From contig JAOACR010000020.1 of NCBI GenBank assembly GCA_026417735.1, positions 124,001-188,000 of the forward strand: a DNA stretch of 64,000 nucleotides, given 5' to 3'. A program made the translations under genes and the position numbers. Position 1 is the first letter of the stretch. Every line of letters begins with the position of its first letter. Positions 26,665-37,289 of this stretch are shown here, piece after piece. Under the pieces are notes generated by a model that had not been told where the DNA came from, did not search any database, and saw only the letters and a program-made list of their open reading frames with translations. Source of the stretch: Kiritimatiellia bacterium. GTDB lineage: Bacteria; Verrucomicrobiota; Kiritimatiellia; PWTM01.

Positions 26665-26682
26665 GCCAAGCGGGGTTGGAGG
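26665..26682. repeat. Degenerate copy of the paired palindrome
   Basis: CCAAGCG, GGG, TTGGAGG: the same half-sites as the copies at 56972-57020 with a wider centre. Present once here, 140 bp after the giant secreted protein gene and 40 bp before htrA. The rest of the 200-bp gap shows nothing else recognisable. Confidence 0.3.
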
Positions 26683-26723
26683 TTGTTGTCGGCGCCACTC
26701 AAAGCGGCCATACTTTCGCGCGC

Positions 26724-28090
26724 ATGTGCCGTTTCGCACAGTCCCCGGCTTCACGAGTTGTCGCCGCCTGGCTCGCCCTCCCCCTCGCGGCCACCGCCGT
26801 ACCGCTGGGATCGGCGCGGCGCACCCCTCTGGTCGAAGCGGTGCAGCGGGCGCTGCCCGCCGTTGTGAACATCGGCACCGAGCAACTGGTGAAGGTTGTA
26901 CCCGCCGACCCGCTGCAGCAGTTCCGCAGCGAGATGTTCGACCGTTTTTTCCGCGACCTGTTGGGTCAGCCCCCGATGCCCGGCTATCAGGTGCGCCATT
27001 CGTTGGGCTCAGGCGTCATCATTGACTCCCTCGGCTACATCCTCACGAACTTTCATGTAATTGAGCGCGCAACTGCGATTCGTGTCACACTCGTGGACGG
27101 CCGCCCCTATACCGCGCAACTGATCGCGGGCGACGAGCTGAATGACCTGGCGCTGCTCCGGATCGAACCCGACCGACCGCTGGCAGAAATCGCCTTCGGC
27201 CGAGAGGACGACTTGATGCTCGGAGAACCGGTCGTCGCGCTGGGCAACCCCTATGGGCTGGCGCACACGGTCACCGCCGGCGTGCTCTCCGCTAAAAACC
27301 GCGAGGCGCGGCACGGCGATCGCGTGATCTTCCGCGACATTCTCCAGACGGACGCCGCGGTGAACCCCGGCAGTTCGGGCGGACCGTTGATCAATGCGGA
27401 TGGCGAAATGATCGGCATCAACGTCGCGATCCTGCCCGAGGGTCAAAACATCGGCTTCGCGGTGCCCGTCGGGCGCGTCCGGGCACTGCTGACCGAGTGG
27501 CTTTCCCCCCGCAATCTGAAACGCATCTGGCTTGGTGTCGACATGGTCGAACGACAGGGGCGCATCGAAATCACCAGCGTGGAGGCAGGCGGACCGGCCG
27601 GCGGAGCGGGTCTTCGTGCCGGCGACCATTTGACTGCGATCGACGGCCGCGCCGTCACTTCGCTGCTCGACGTGTATCGCCGACTGCTTCGCGTGCAGCC
27701 GGGTGACCGCCTCACCCTCACCACCGAGCGGGCGGGACGCCCGGTGATCGCGGAGGTCGTCGCCGCCCCCGTGCCCCGCCCCGACGGCCGCGCGCTCGCG
27801 ATGCGGCGGCTCGGTCTCGACCTCGCGGAGCCATCGCCGGACGACCCGATCCGGGGAGGGCTGGTGATCGTTGCGGTGCGACCAGGCAGCGCCGCGGCTC
27901 GCGCGGGCCTGCACGAAGGCGTCCGCCTGCTCCGGATCGCCGGCCGCGCCATCACCACGCTCGACGACGTGGGTGCGGTGTTGGAGGCCGCGCCGGCCGG
28001 CGCAACGGTCTGGCTGGCGGTGGCGGTCTTTGACCGCGGCGAAGGGTTCCTGCTGGCCCGCACGCAATCGGTGCCACTGACGCTCGACTG

Positions 28091-28091
<1 letters not shown>
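26724..28091 (+). CDS. Periplasmic serine protease, HtrA/DegP type, two PDZ domains
   Basis: A 455-residue protein: signal peptide (SRVVAAWLALPLAATAVPLG), trypsin-like protease domain with the full triad H111 (LTNFHVIE), D141 (ELNDLALL) and S218 (NPGSSGGPL), and then two PDZ domains (about 255-345, LGVDMVERQGRIEITSVEAG; about 360-445, LGLDLAEPSPDDPIRGGLVI). HtrA proteases degrade or refold misfolded envelope proteins. ATG 26724 is chosen because it gives a normal signal peptide; the in-frame sequence upstream has no homology. The stop forms TGATG with the next gene, so it heads the exporter operon. That is not a usual place for degP and suggests a dedicated quality-control role for the envelope components made downstream. 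Confidence 0.92.
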
Positions 28092-29058
<967 letters not shown>

Positions 29059-29062
<4 letters not shown>

Positions 29063-29802
29063 CGGGCTTTCTGACGCTGCTGCGCCGCGAACTGCGCGCG
29101 TACCTGTGTTCGCCCGGCGCCTACATTGTGGCGGCGCTTTTTCTGTTGGTGGCGGGAGCCGGTTTCTGGACCGCGGTCGCCTCCATTGCGGCGGAGCCGG
29201 ACGGCGCCGTCGGCCTGATCGAAGTCTCAACCTGGATGTTCTTGCTGACGATCGCCGCCGCGGCGCCGTTGCTCTCGATGCGGCTGTTTGCGGAAGAATA
29301 CCGGACGGGCACTTACGAGACGCTGATGACTGCGCCAGTGCGCCCCGCCGCTGTGGTGCTCGCCAAATATGCCGGCGCGCTGCTCTGGTATCTCGCCATG
29401 CTCCTGCCGACGCTCGCCTGGGGGCCGATGCTGGCCACCGCGGCCGCGGTGCCACCCGCGCCGGACCCGGCGGCGGTCGCAGGCGCCTATCTCGGCGCAC
29501 TGCTGATCGGCGCCTGGTGCCTGGCGCTGGGTCTGTTCGCGTCGGCGCTCATGCGTTCTCAGGTCGCGGCGGGAGTGCTGGCGGTCGCGCTGATTCTGGG
29601 CTGGCTGTTCGCGGGATGGGTGCCGTTTCTCTGGCCGATCCCGGCGGGCGATCGCCTGGGCGCCTGGATCTCGCCGGTCGTTCACATCGCCGACTGGTCG
29701 CGCGGCATTCTGGACACCCGGCCGCTGGTGGCCTACCTCGTCAACATCGCCTGGGTTCTGTTCGCGACCGATCGTGTGCTGGAGTGGCGGCGATGGCGCT
29801 AA
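29059..29802 (+). CDS. ABC-2 type permease, GldF-like
   Basis: A 247-residue membrane protein with six predicted helices, beginning LLRRELRAYLCSPGAYIVAA (the RREL..YF..P..Y.. start is typical of GldF/NatB permeases). Spans: about 20-40, 58-80, 105-130, 142-165, 172-195 and 225-240. The loop LFAEEYRTGTYETLMTAPVR after the second span is the family hallmark that contacts the ATPase. It starts at the ATG overlapping the ATPase stop and overlaps the next gene by 10 nt. Confidence 0.88.
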
Positions 29803-31286
29803 GAGCGGCGGCGGAGCGTCAGCGAGAGATGCGGCGACGCATCTGGCGGATGCGGCGGATCAAGTTCGGCGCCGTTGCATCCCTGACGACCTCTCTGGCG
29901 CTGTCGCTTGTGGCGGCGGGGTTTGCACACGCGCTCGCGATGCGTCGCTTCGTTCGCGCGGATCTCAGCCGCGGCCGCGTGAACGCGCTGACCGATGTCT
30001 CTCGCCATCTCGTCGCTTCCTTGACCAACACCGTGGACATCACCGTGCTGCTGCGCGGTGGCCGCGAGCTCGCCGACGTGACGCGTCTGCTGGCGGAGTA
30101 CCAGGCCGCCTCGCGCGCGATTCGCGTACGACGCCTTGACCCTGACCGCGACATCGCTGCGGTGAACGAGCTGGCCCGCCGGCTGCCGATCGCACCGGCC
30201 GGCTGTATCGTCGTGCAGGCCGGCGACCGCGTGCGGATCATCGAACCGGACGCCCTCTACGAGCTGGAACGGCGGCCGTCGCGCGCGGGCATCGAAACGG
30301 TGCCGCGCGCATTCCGCGGCGAGCCGGCGATCAGCTCCGCAATCCACGAGGTCACCCGCACCCGGCCGCCGGTCGTCTACGCCCTGGCAGGCCACGGCGA
30401 ACGGGCGGTGGACGACCTTGAACGCTTTCGCGGGCTCGCCTCCGCCGCCCGGCGCCTGCAACAGGACGGCATTGAGGTGCGCCCACTGCTGCTCTCCGAA
30501 GACAGCGGTGTGCCCGCCGACGCCGGCGCCCTTTGGATCGCCGGTCCCCGTTCGCGCCTCCCGCAGCCGGTGCTGGACGCGCTCAACGGATGGCTGGAAC
30601 GCGGCGGCCGCGCTCTGATTCTGCTGGACAGCGGCGTGCAAACCGGCCTGGAAGGATGGCTGCGCCGATGGGGCCTTGAGATCGGCGACGACCGCGTGGT
30701 GGATGAAACTCGCACGCTCGGCGGCGGACTGCTGGTCAGCCGGTTTGTCCGCCACGGGGCCACCGCCCGTCTGCGCGACCTGGCCTGTGTGTTCTATCAG
30801 CCCCGCTCCGTCGAGCCCGCGGCGGACACCGCCACGCCCGCCGGCGGCGCCGACCGCCCCCGCGCGGTCCGCTTGGCGCTCACCAGCGACCGCGGCTGGG
30901 CGGAGCGCGACTATCTCACGCCGCCCTGGTCGTTCGACGAGATGCGCGACCGGGCTGGCCCGGTCGCAGTGGCTGCCGCCGTGGAGCGCGGCGCACCCGG
31001 CGCGCTCGCGGCCGGCATCCGGCCCGCCCGACTGGTCGTCGTGGGTGACTCCGGCTTCGTTGCGAACGGGGCGATCGTCAGCGGGAACGGCGATTTCCTT
31101 CTCGGCGCGATGAACTGGCTGCTCGATCGCCGCGAGCGCCTCGACATCCCCGCGCGCCCCATCGACCCGCCCCGTCTCGCCATCACCCGCGCCGGTCTGC
31201 GATGGCTCGGCGCCGGCGTGATGCTGGTGGTGCCCGGCTCGGTGATGCTCGTCGGCCTCGCCGTCGCATGGAGACGCCGTTCATGA
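29793..31286 (+). CDS. GldG-like exporter accessory protein
   Basis: A 497-residue protein with an N-terminal membrane span (about 25-50, SLTTSLALSLVAAGFAHALA), a long extracytoplasmic part and a C-terminal span (LGAGVMLVVPGSVMLVGLAV). The extracytoplasmic part carries the GldG/DUF4350-like pattern: LSRGRVNALTDVSRHLVASL, VDITVLLRGG, IRVRRLDPDRD, YALAGHGERAVDD, PLLLSEDSGVPADAGALWIA and a glutamine-amidotransferase-like fold ending in RLVVVGDSGFVANGAI and a predicted GNGDFLLGAMNWLLDR. No catalytic residues are evident. ATG 29793 lies within the 3' end of the permease gene, and the stop overlaps the next start (ATGA). Confidence 0.85.
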   Translation: MALRAAAERQREMRRRIWRMRRIKFGAVASLTTSLALSLVAAGFAHALAMRRFVRADLSRGRVNALTDVSRHLVASLTNTVDITVLLRGGRELADVTRLLAEYQAASRAIRVRRLDPDRDIAAVNELARRLPIAPAGCIVVQAGDRVRIIEPDALYELERRPSRAGIETVPRAFRGEPAISSAIHEVTRTRPPVVYALAGHGERAVDDLERFRGLASAARRLQQDGIEVRPLLLSEDSGVPADAGALWIAGPRSRLPQPVLDALNGWLERGGRALILLDSGVQTGLEGWLRRWGLEIGDDRVVDETRTLGGGLLVSRFVRHGATARLRDLACVFYQPRSVEPAADTATPAGGADRPRAVRLALTSDRGWAERDYLTPPWSFDEMRDRAGPVAVAAAVERGAPGALAAGIRPARLVVVGDSGFVANGAIVSGNGDFLLGAMNWLLDRRERLDIPARPIDPPRLAITRAGLRWLGAGVMLVVPGSVMLVGLAVAWRRRS

Positions 31287-33076
31287 GCCGTCCGGGTGCG
31301 ATCGCAAACCCCGTGCTGGCCGGGCTGGCGCTGATCCTTGGCGCGCTGTGGTGGTGGAGTGTTCGCTCCGACCGCATCGCCGTTCGCGACTCCACCGAGC
31401 GGCTGCGCATGGCACGGTTCAACCCGGACGAAATCCGAGAGGTGGTCCTCGAGCGGCCGTCCGTCCGCACCCGCGTTGCTCGCGACGGGACGATCTGGCG
31501 GTTGCTCGAACCCGTCGAGGCGCCCGCGGACGCGGTCGAGGTCGGCCGGTTGCTGGAGACGCTCGCGGACGTGGTCAGCGGCACGCCCATTCCCGCGGAG
31601 GAGCTGCGCGAAGCCCCTCCCGTCGAGATGGGTTTTGACCCGCCCGCCGCCCGTATCGCCCTCGTCCGCCCGGGAGGCGATCTGACCTTTGAGTGCGGAC
31701 AGGCGCTACCCGGCGGCCGCCTGTATGTGCGCCTTTCACCGCCCAACGTATTCTTCGCCGTCAACACAAACGTGCTCGCCGCGATTCCGCCGTCGGCCGA
31801 TGCGCTGCGCGACCGCACGCTCTTCCCCGGCGTATCCGACATCCGCCAGATCCGTCTGCGGCGTCCCGGCGGCCGCATCCACCTCAGCAGAGCCGACGAT
31901 GGCCAGTGGCGAATCATGGAGCCGATTCAAGCCCGCGCCGACCGGCAGGCCGCGCAGCGGCTGGTGGAGGCGTTGCTCACCGCTCGCGTACGTGAGTTCG
32001 TGCGGGACGAAGTTGCGCTCGGCGACCCGTACGGGCTGGACGAATCGGCCATCGAGGTGCTCGTGGATGCCGGCCCCGGCGTGGAGAGCCGCTCGCTGCG
32101 CATCGGTCGGCGCTCCGACACCGATCCCGCCGGCGTCTACGCCCAGCGCGGCGGCTCCCGCGCGGTCGTCACTGTATCCGCGGAAATCGCCTGGATGTGC
32201 GCCGCATCGCTGGACGACCTCCGCGACCGCCGACTGGTGCCGATCGCGCCGGAAGACATCGCAGGCTGGTCCCTGGAACGCGGTAACCGCCGGCTCCACC
32301 TCGTGACCACTAACGGCGGATGGACGATCCTTGAGCCGACACCCGCGCCGGCCGACGACGCGCGCGTCCGCGCGTTCATCCGCGAATGGCTCGGCACCCG
32401 CATCGAAAGCTTTCCCTCCAACCCGGCGCTCCCCGCACCCGCCGTCCGGCTGTGCTGGTACCGCACCGCCGCCGGGGAGTCCGCAGCGGTCACCGGCATG
32501 CCCGCCGCTGTCACGCTGCTGGTCGCGGAAACACCCCTCGAGTGGACGCCCGTTGCCGTCATTGAGGGCGGCTCGACCAACATCGTGATGATCCGCACCA
32601 AACCCCCCGGCGCGCTCGCGCCCGATCCGCTCCGTTTCCGCACCCGCGTTCTGCTCTCTCTACCGCGCGAACGGATCGCCGGTTTCGTGCTCCGCCGCGG
32701 CAACGTGGAGCAGCGCGTGACGATCTCGACCAACGGCGTGCTCACCGAGCGCGGAGATCCGGTGCCGGTGGCGACCGTGCTGCCCAAACTGCGCGCTCTG
32801 GACCTCCTGCAGGCCGTGAACCTTGTCACTGATTCACCCGCAGAACTGATCAGCTACGGACTCGATCCACCCGCCGCGTCGCTGACGGTACTCGATCGCG
32901 CCGACTCGGGCGGATCGGTCACCCTGCTATTCGGACGCAGCGGCCCCGAAGGCACGTTCGTCCGAATACAGGGCCGCGACCTCGTGGCGCTTTTGGACCC
33001 GGCGACGGCGGGGGCTCTGCAGGCGGATCTGGTTCCGACGCCCACGCCTCCGCCCGGAGCCGCCCCTGGCCCGTGA
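31283..33076 (+). CDS. DUF4340 domain-containing exporter-associated protein
   Basis: A 597-residue protein with a single N-terminal membrane span (NPVLAGLALILGALWWWS) and an extracytoplasmic part made of three DUF4340-like repeats: IREVVLERPSVRTRVARDGT with WRLLEPVEAPADAVEVGRLL, IRQIRLRRPGGRIHLSRAD with WRIMEPIQARADRQAAQRLV, and IAGWSLERGNRRLHLVTTNG with WTILEPTPAPADDARVRAFI. Each repeat reads as a strand pair followed by a W-x-(I/L)-x-EP helix cap. A Pro/Ala tail ends the protein. DUF4340 genes accompany GldA/F/G-like cassettes in many bacteria; the role is not known. The start ATG overlaps the previous stop, and the next gene begins GTGA on its stop. Confidence 0.85.
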   Translation: MSRPGAIANPVLAGLALILGALWWWSVRSDRIAVRDSTERLRMARFNPDEIREVVLERPSVRTRVARDGTIWRLLEPVEAPADAVEVGRLLETLADVVSGTPIPAEELREAPPVEMGFDPPAARIALVRPGGDLTFECGQALPGGRLYVRLSPPNVFFAVNTNVLAAIPPSADALRDRTLFPGVSDIRQIRLRRPGGRIHLSRADDGQWRIMEPIQARADRQAAQRLVEALLTARVREFVRDEVALGDPYGLDESAIEVLVDAGPGVESRSLRIGRRSDTDPAGVYAQRGGSRAVVTVSAEIAWMCAASLDDLRDRRLVPIAPEDIAGWSLERGNRRLHLVTTNGGWTILEPTPAPADDARVRAFIREWLGTRIESFPSNPALPAPAVRLCWYRTAAGESAAVTGMPAAVTLLVAETPLEWTPVAVIEGGSTNIVMIRTKPPGALAPDPLRFRTRVLLSLPRERIAGFVLRRGNVEQRVTISTNGVLTERGDPVPVATVLPKLRALDLLQAVNLVTDSPAELISYGLDPPAASLTVLDRADSGGSVTLLFGRSGPEGTFVRIQGRDLVALLDPATAGALQADLVPTPTPPPGAAPGP

Positions 33077-35451
33077 ATTCGCCGGCGAAACTCCGGTTCA
33101 AACGCCGACCCCACGCCGGAACGGCGGTCGCGCTGGCGCTCGCGGTATTGATGCTGTGCTTTGACCGCTTCGGCCTCCCTGGCAGCTGGTTGACTCCGCT
33201 CTGGCGCGGCGAGCGCAGCCCGCTCCAGCTGCGCGTTCGCCGGCTCAGGCTCGGGCCGTTCTCCGGCCTGCGCGCTGCGGGGGTGTCGGCGCACCTCTCC
33301 CTGCCGGCCGGCAAGATCCGGGTGCAGGCCGAAGAGTTTCGCCTTCGCCCTCGCTGGGCGGACTGGCTCCGGGGCCGCACCGGTGCGATCGAGGGTGGAC
33401 TCCTCCGCGGCCAGGTCGTTTGGGAGCCGCCCAACCCCGAGCTGCTTCCCGTCCGCCTGGACGAGCTCCAGCTGCGCCTCACACGCCCGCACGACCAGCC
33501 GCTCCACATGGAGGCCTCCGCACGATGGAATCAGACACTGGTCCGCTTTGATGCGGTCGTCACTGGCGCCCTCCCCACGAGGCTTCACACCGCATCCGCA
33601 GCCCAGCACCCCGCGCCCGCCGCCGGCTCTCCGGACCACCGCCGCTGGATGAACCCGCCGATTCCGCAGGGCTCCGGTGTGCTGGTGCTGTCCGCCATCG
33701 CGTCCGCCACCGCATTGACGGATGCGAGGCTCGAATTTCGCGGCGAGGGTACCGATCTGCACTGGGCAGGACGAGGCTGGCAACATTGGCGAATCAACGG
33801 TCGTTTCGATGCGGAAGGCCTGTGCCTTGCGGATTTCCACCTCTCCGCCGACGGCGATGAGCTGCACATCCGCGGCCGCTGGCCCGGCCAGCGCCGCCCA
33901 CCCGAGTTCGCGGTCACCGCGCAGATGTCACCGGCCGCGATCCGCGCGGCGCCGTGGCCGGAGGCGTGGACCGCGATTCTCCGGCGCTGGAATGTCGAAG
34001 CGCTCGAGCCCATCCACGCCAGCGTCACGGTCGGTCCGCGACCGGACGGGTCGGTCGGTCTCCACACTGTTCACATCGAACGCGGGACGTTCTCCGTTCT
34101 CGGCATACCGGTGCGCCAGGTCCGCGCCGACCTGTGCACGGACAATACGATCTGGCGGCTGCGTCGGTTGCTCGCGGTAGTCGGCGAACATGGCGACGGC
34201 GGGCCGCTGGCTCTCGAGGCCGAGTACGAGCCGGCCACCCGCCGCTACTGCGTCCGCGCAGACGCCGCCTTCGACCCTTCGGTGATCCTGCCGGTCCTGC
34301 CCGCGGACCTCGCCATCCAGGTGGGCGCTTACCGATCGCTCGGTCCTCCTCCACGCCTGAGGATTGAAGCACGCGGGCAACTCGATGAGCCACCCTCAAC
34401 GGAACTTTCAGGGGAGATTTGCGCAGAAGAGTTTAGCTGGAACGGCGCATATCTATCCCGCGCCGCCGCGCAGCTTCAGCTGCAGGCGGGCGTGCTGCGG
34501 CTTGAGGACGTGATCCTGTCGCGTCCAGATGGACACCTCGTCGGGCGGATCGAGCAGGACCTGCAGCGCCGTCGCGTGCGCGTCGCCGCCCGGGGAGTGT
34601 TTCCGATTCCAGTGCTCGCGCGGCTCGGAGGTCCGCGGCCTCACCTGTTCGCCTCCCAGTTTCGTTTCGGCGGCACCGCGAGAGTCGCCGCGCTCGGCCA
34701 GGTGGACTACGGCCAGCAGGACGACAACTGGGGGGAACTCCATATCGAAGCGGACCACATCGGCTACGGCTGGCTGGACCTCGATCAGGTGGTTCTCGAC
34801 GCCGAATTGGCCGGGCGTGATGTTCAGATTCCGCGGCTGTCGGCCAAAACCGTTGGCGGTGTGCTTCGCGGCAGTGCGCATCTGCGGCTGCCGGACGCCG
34901 CCGACATCCCCGCGGCGTACGCGCTCGAGATGGCAGGGACGGACCTCGACTTCGCCGAACTGCTCCGCGCGCTCACCGACCGCAACGCGCAAACGCAGCG
35001 CGGTCGTCTGTCTGCTTCGCTGAGCCTGGCCGGCCGTATCGGCCGTGGGCAGGGCCGAACCGCGACCGGCCAGGGTCACATCCGCATCCGCCGAGGCCAG
35101 CTGCTCGATATTCCTGTCTTCGGCGGCCTCTCGCAGTACCTGTCCTCCCTCGTGCCGGGTCTGGGTTTCGTTTCGCAGGGCGATTTCCGCGCGAGTTTCC
35201 AGATCCGCGACGGCTACGTCGAGACCGAACGTGCGGAACTGCGAGGCGAGATCCTGTCGCTCGACGGTGTTGGCCGCTACTATTTTGACCGACGGCTGCA
35301 GTTCCGGGTCGAAGCACGGCTGCTGCGCGGCGGCGCGGTTGCGGATCTGGTGCGCATGCTCACCTCGCCCGTCACCCGACTGCTTGAGTTCGACCTCCGC
35401 GGCACTCTCGACCAACCCGAGTGGGCACCGCGCAATCTGCCCGGTCTCTGA
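33073..35451 (+). CDS. AsmA-like / DUF3971-type membrane protein
   Basis: A 792-residue protein with one N-terminal membrane span (TAVALALAVLMLCFDRFGL) and a long repetitive beta-strand periplasmic part with no catalytic motif. The C-terminal about 230 residues match the AsmA C-terminal pattern: GKARVSASLSLAGRIGRG-like stretch LSASLSLAGRIGRGQ, TGQGHIRIRRGQLLDIPVFG, LSQYLSSLVPGLGFVSQGDF, FQIRDGYVETERAELRGEIL and YYFDRRLQFRVEARLLRG. AsmA/TamB/YhdP proteins bridge inner and outer membranes and carry phospholipids. Start is the GTG overlapping the previous stop (GTGA). It belongs to the same operon as the exporter and lies 66 bp before a secretin-like gene. Confidence 0.8.
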   Translation: MNSPAKLRFKRRPHAGTAVALALAVLMLCFDRFGLPGSWLTPLWRGERSPLQLRVRRLRLGPFSGLRAAGVSAHLSLPAGKIRVQAEEFRLRPRWADWLRGRTGAIEGGLLRGQVVWEPPNPELLPVRLDELQLRLTRPHDQPLHMEASARWNQTLVRFDAVVTGALPTRLHTASAAQHPAPAAGSPDHRRWMNPPIPQGSGVLVLSAIASATALTDARLEFRGEGTDLHWAGRGWQHWRINGRFDAEGLCLADFHLSADGDELHIRGRWPGQRRPPEFAVTAQMSPAAIRAAPWPEAWTAILRRWNVEALEPIHASVTVGPRPDGSVGLHTVHIERGTFSVLGIPVRQVRADLCTDNTIWRLRRLLAVVGEHGDGGPLALEAEYEPATRRYCVRADAAFDPSVILPVLPADLAIQVGAYRSLGPPPRLRIEARGQLDEPPSTELSGEICAEEFSWNGAYLSRAAAQLQLQAGVLRLEDVILSRPDGHLVGRIEQDLQRRRVRVAARGVFPIPVLARLGGPRPHLFASQFRFGGTARVAALGQVDYGQQDDNWGELHIEADHIGYGWLDLDQVVLDAELAGRDVQIPRLSAKTVGGVLRGSAHLRLPDAADIPAAYALEMAGTDLDFAELLRALTDRNAQTQRGRLSASLSLAGRIGRGQGRTATGQGHIRIRRGQLLDIPVFGGLSQYLSSLVPGLGFVSQGDFRASFQIRDGYVETERAELRGEILSLDGVGRYYFDRRLQFRVEARLLRGGAVADLVRMLTSPVTRLLEFDLRGTLDQPEWAPRNLPGL

Positions 35452-35517
35452 AAACGCGCAGCGGTTCGCCTTGCGTGCGCGTGCAGGGAGTCGCATTTTG
35501 GAGCGGAGAAGCATCGC

Positions 35518-36405
35518 ATGACCACGACCGGCCTGACCCTCTGCGCATGGCTCGCCGCAGGGACGGTGTTCGCACAGACCACCGGCCGCCTGTTCCGCGT
35601 ACACGAGATCGGTTTTGCGGACCCCGACGCGATCGCGGAGGCCGCCCGGGCAGCGCTCTCCGAGGGCAGCCGTCTGGTCGTGGACGCGCCGCGCCGGCGG
35701 TTGCTGGTGTTTGCGACCGAATCCGAACATTCGCAAATTGCCGACCTCGCCCGCGCCGCCGCCGCCCCTCCACCGATGGTGCGCATTGACGTCCGCCGGC
35801 GCGCAGTCGGGCAGACCAGCGAACTCGACGCCGGCGCAGCCGTCGGCGGCACGGTGGTGATCGCTCCAAGCGGCTCCTCAGCCGACATTTCGGTGCGCCC
35901 CCGCGCGGAATGGCGTGCGAGCGACACCTCCGAACATCTCGTGCAGACGCTCACGGTGCTCAGTGGCCGCTCCGCATCGCTCCAGATCGGCGAGGAGGTT
36001 CCCTACCTGGAATGGTTTCAACAGTGCGCGCTCGGCTGGGGCCTCACCGCGGCGGCCGTGCGCTGGCGCGCGGTCGGGGCCTCGCTTTCGATCGAGCCAA
36101 CCGTGCTCGGCCAGGGCGAACATCGCCAGATCATGATCCGGTTGGTACCGGAGCTTTCGGGCGTCTCCGAGCACGGCCCGCTCCGCTGGCGGTTCGAACG
36201 TGTCGCGACGGAGCTCATCGTTGCGCCGGGGCAGACCGTCCGATTCGGCGGCACTTCCACTCACGCCGACTTCTACGACCGCTTCCTGGTTGGCATCCGG
36301 CGCGGTGGCCGTCATCATAAGATTGAGTTCGAGCTGACGCCGACCGTGGTGGACACGCTCCCGCCGGGGGGCGCTGTCGGCGCGCAGGGAGCCACGGGAC
36401 GATGA
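35518..36405 (+). CDS. Short secretin-domain-like exported protein
   Basis: A 295-residue protein with a signal peptide (TGLTLCAWLAAGTVFAQ). Residues about 25-80 look like a secretin N1-type domain (RLVVDAPRRRLLVFATESEH, SQIADLARAAAAP), and residues about 135-285 contain the secretin core motif HLVQTLTVLSGRSASLQIGE, EEVPYLEW, SIEPTVLGQGEHRQIMIRLV, ELIVAPGQTVRFGG and HHKIEFELTPTVVD. It is about half the size of GspD/PilQ and lacks the usual chain of N0-N3 domains, so it is unlikely to form a conventional 12-15-mer pore alone. GGAG about 10 nt before the ATG 35518. Its stop overlaps the next start (ATGA), tying it to the barrel-like protein downstream. Confidence 0.7.
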   Translation: MTTTGLTLCAWLAAGTVFAQTTGRLFRVHEIGFADPDAIAEAARAALSEGSRLVVDAPRRRLLVFATESEHSQIADLARAAAAPPPMVRIDVRRRAVGQTSELDAGAAVGGTVVIAPSGSSADISVRPRAEWRASDTSEHLVQTLTVLSGRSASLQIGEEVPYLEWFQQCALGWGLTAAAVRWRAVGASLSIEPTVLGQGEHRQIMIRLVPELSGVSEHGPLRWRFERVATELIVAPGQTVRFGGTSTHADFYDRFLVGIRRGGRHHKIEFELTPTVVDTLPPGGAVGAQGATGR

Positions 36406-37289
36406 TCCGCGGAATAAGAGCGATCGGTAGCTGTTTTGTCGCGACCGCGATGGCGGCCGCCGCGGGGTCCGCAGCAGGAAACCTGCAGCCGCCGCTGTGT
36501 CCGATCGCGGACGGCGACGTCGAGCCGTGGGCCGCCGGTGGCATCGCGATCTCGCCCACCGAGACCATTGAACATTCGTCCGACTCGTTCGGCCTGCTCG
36601 AAAGCCTTGGGCATATCTCGCTGGGGTACTACCGAACCACCGCCGGCACGCTCGACCTGTCCCTGCGAGGCCGACTGTGGGTGGCGATCAACGGCGATCA
36701 CTACGAGGTGCCCCCGGTGTTCGGCCAGCTCGCGGTCCGGTCGCGCTGGGACCTGCGCTTGGAACCCGGATGGACGCTCCGAACAGAGGCATTGCCAGGT
36801 TATTACGCCGCGATCGAACATCTCGAACTCGACGACTTCAACGTGCCACTGGCGTTCTCCGCGATCGCGGCCGCGGATCGCACGCTCGCCGGGCAGGCGG
36901 GCGTCTCGCTCTATCCCGGCTTCGAAAACTGGTTGGATCCGCTGCTTCGTCTGCGGTGGCGGCCGTGGCCTCAGTTCACTGCCGACCTCGGCTATCCGGA
37001 GACCCGACTGCACTGGCAACCGCTGGCGGAGATCGCGCTGTTCGGCGGCTATCAGTTCAACCGGATCTGGCAGTTTTCCCTGTCCCGGAGCGACCCGAAG
37101 GGGGAGTTCATGCTTCGCGATCAACGCCTCTATACCGGCGTGGAGGTGGGCGTGGCACGCTGGCTGACGTTCTCCGCCCACCTTGCGTACCTGCTGAACC
37201 GGGAACTCGACTACGAAGCGGGCCTTTTCCAGGACGCGAGAGTGGATGACGGCATCCTATTCGCGGTGGGCGTGTCGGGTGAGTTCTGA
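36402..37289 (+). CDS. Outer-membrane beta-barrel-like protein
   Basis: A 295-residue exported protein: signal peptide (AIGSCFVATAMAAAAGSAAG), then alternating strands with aromatic belts (IEHSSDSFGLLESLGHISLG, LDLSLRGRLWVAINGDHYEV, VFGQLAVRSRWDLRLEPGW, LRTEALPGYYAAIEHLEL, LRLRWRPWPQFTADLGYPET, RLHWQPLAEIALFGGYQFNR, GVEVGVARWLTFSAHLAYLL) and a C-terminal phenylalanine (FAVGVSGEF), the usual outer-membrane insertion signal. I do not recognise a specific family, though it resembles the short porin-like proteins annotated DUF6268. It is coupled to the secretin-like gene upstream. Confidence 0.6.
   Translation: MIRGIRAIGSCFVATAMAAAAGSAAGNLQPPLCPIADGDVEPWAAGGIAISPTETIEHSSDSFGLLESLGHISLGYYRTTAGTLDLSLRGRLWVAINGDHYEVPPVFGQLAVRSRWDLRLEPGWTLRTEALPGYYAAIEHLELDDFNVPLAFSAIAAADRTLAGQAGVSLYPGFENWLDPLLRLRWRPWPQFTADLGYPETRLHWQPLAEIALFGGYQFNRIWQFSLSRSDPKGEFMLRDQRLYTGVEVGVARWLTFSAHLAYLLNRELDYEAGLFQDARVDDGILFAVGVSGEF

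Noticed and set aside
23851-26754. 967-residue open frame on the minus strand
   Set aside because: It is antisense to the giant secreted protein gene over its whole length and shows no recognisable domain; high GC leaves long shadows.
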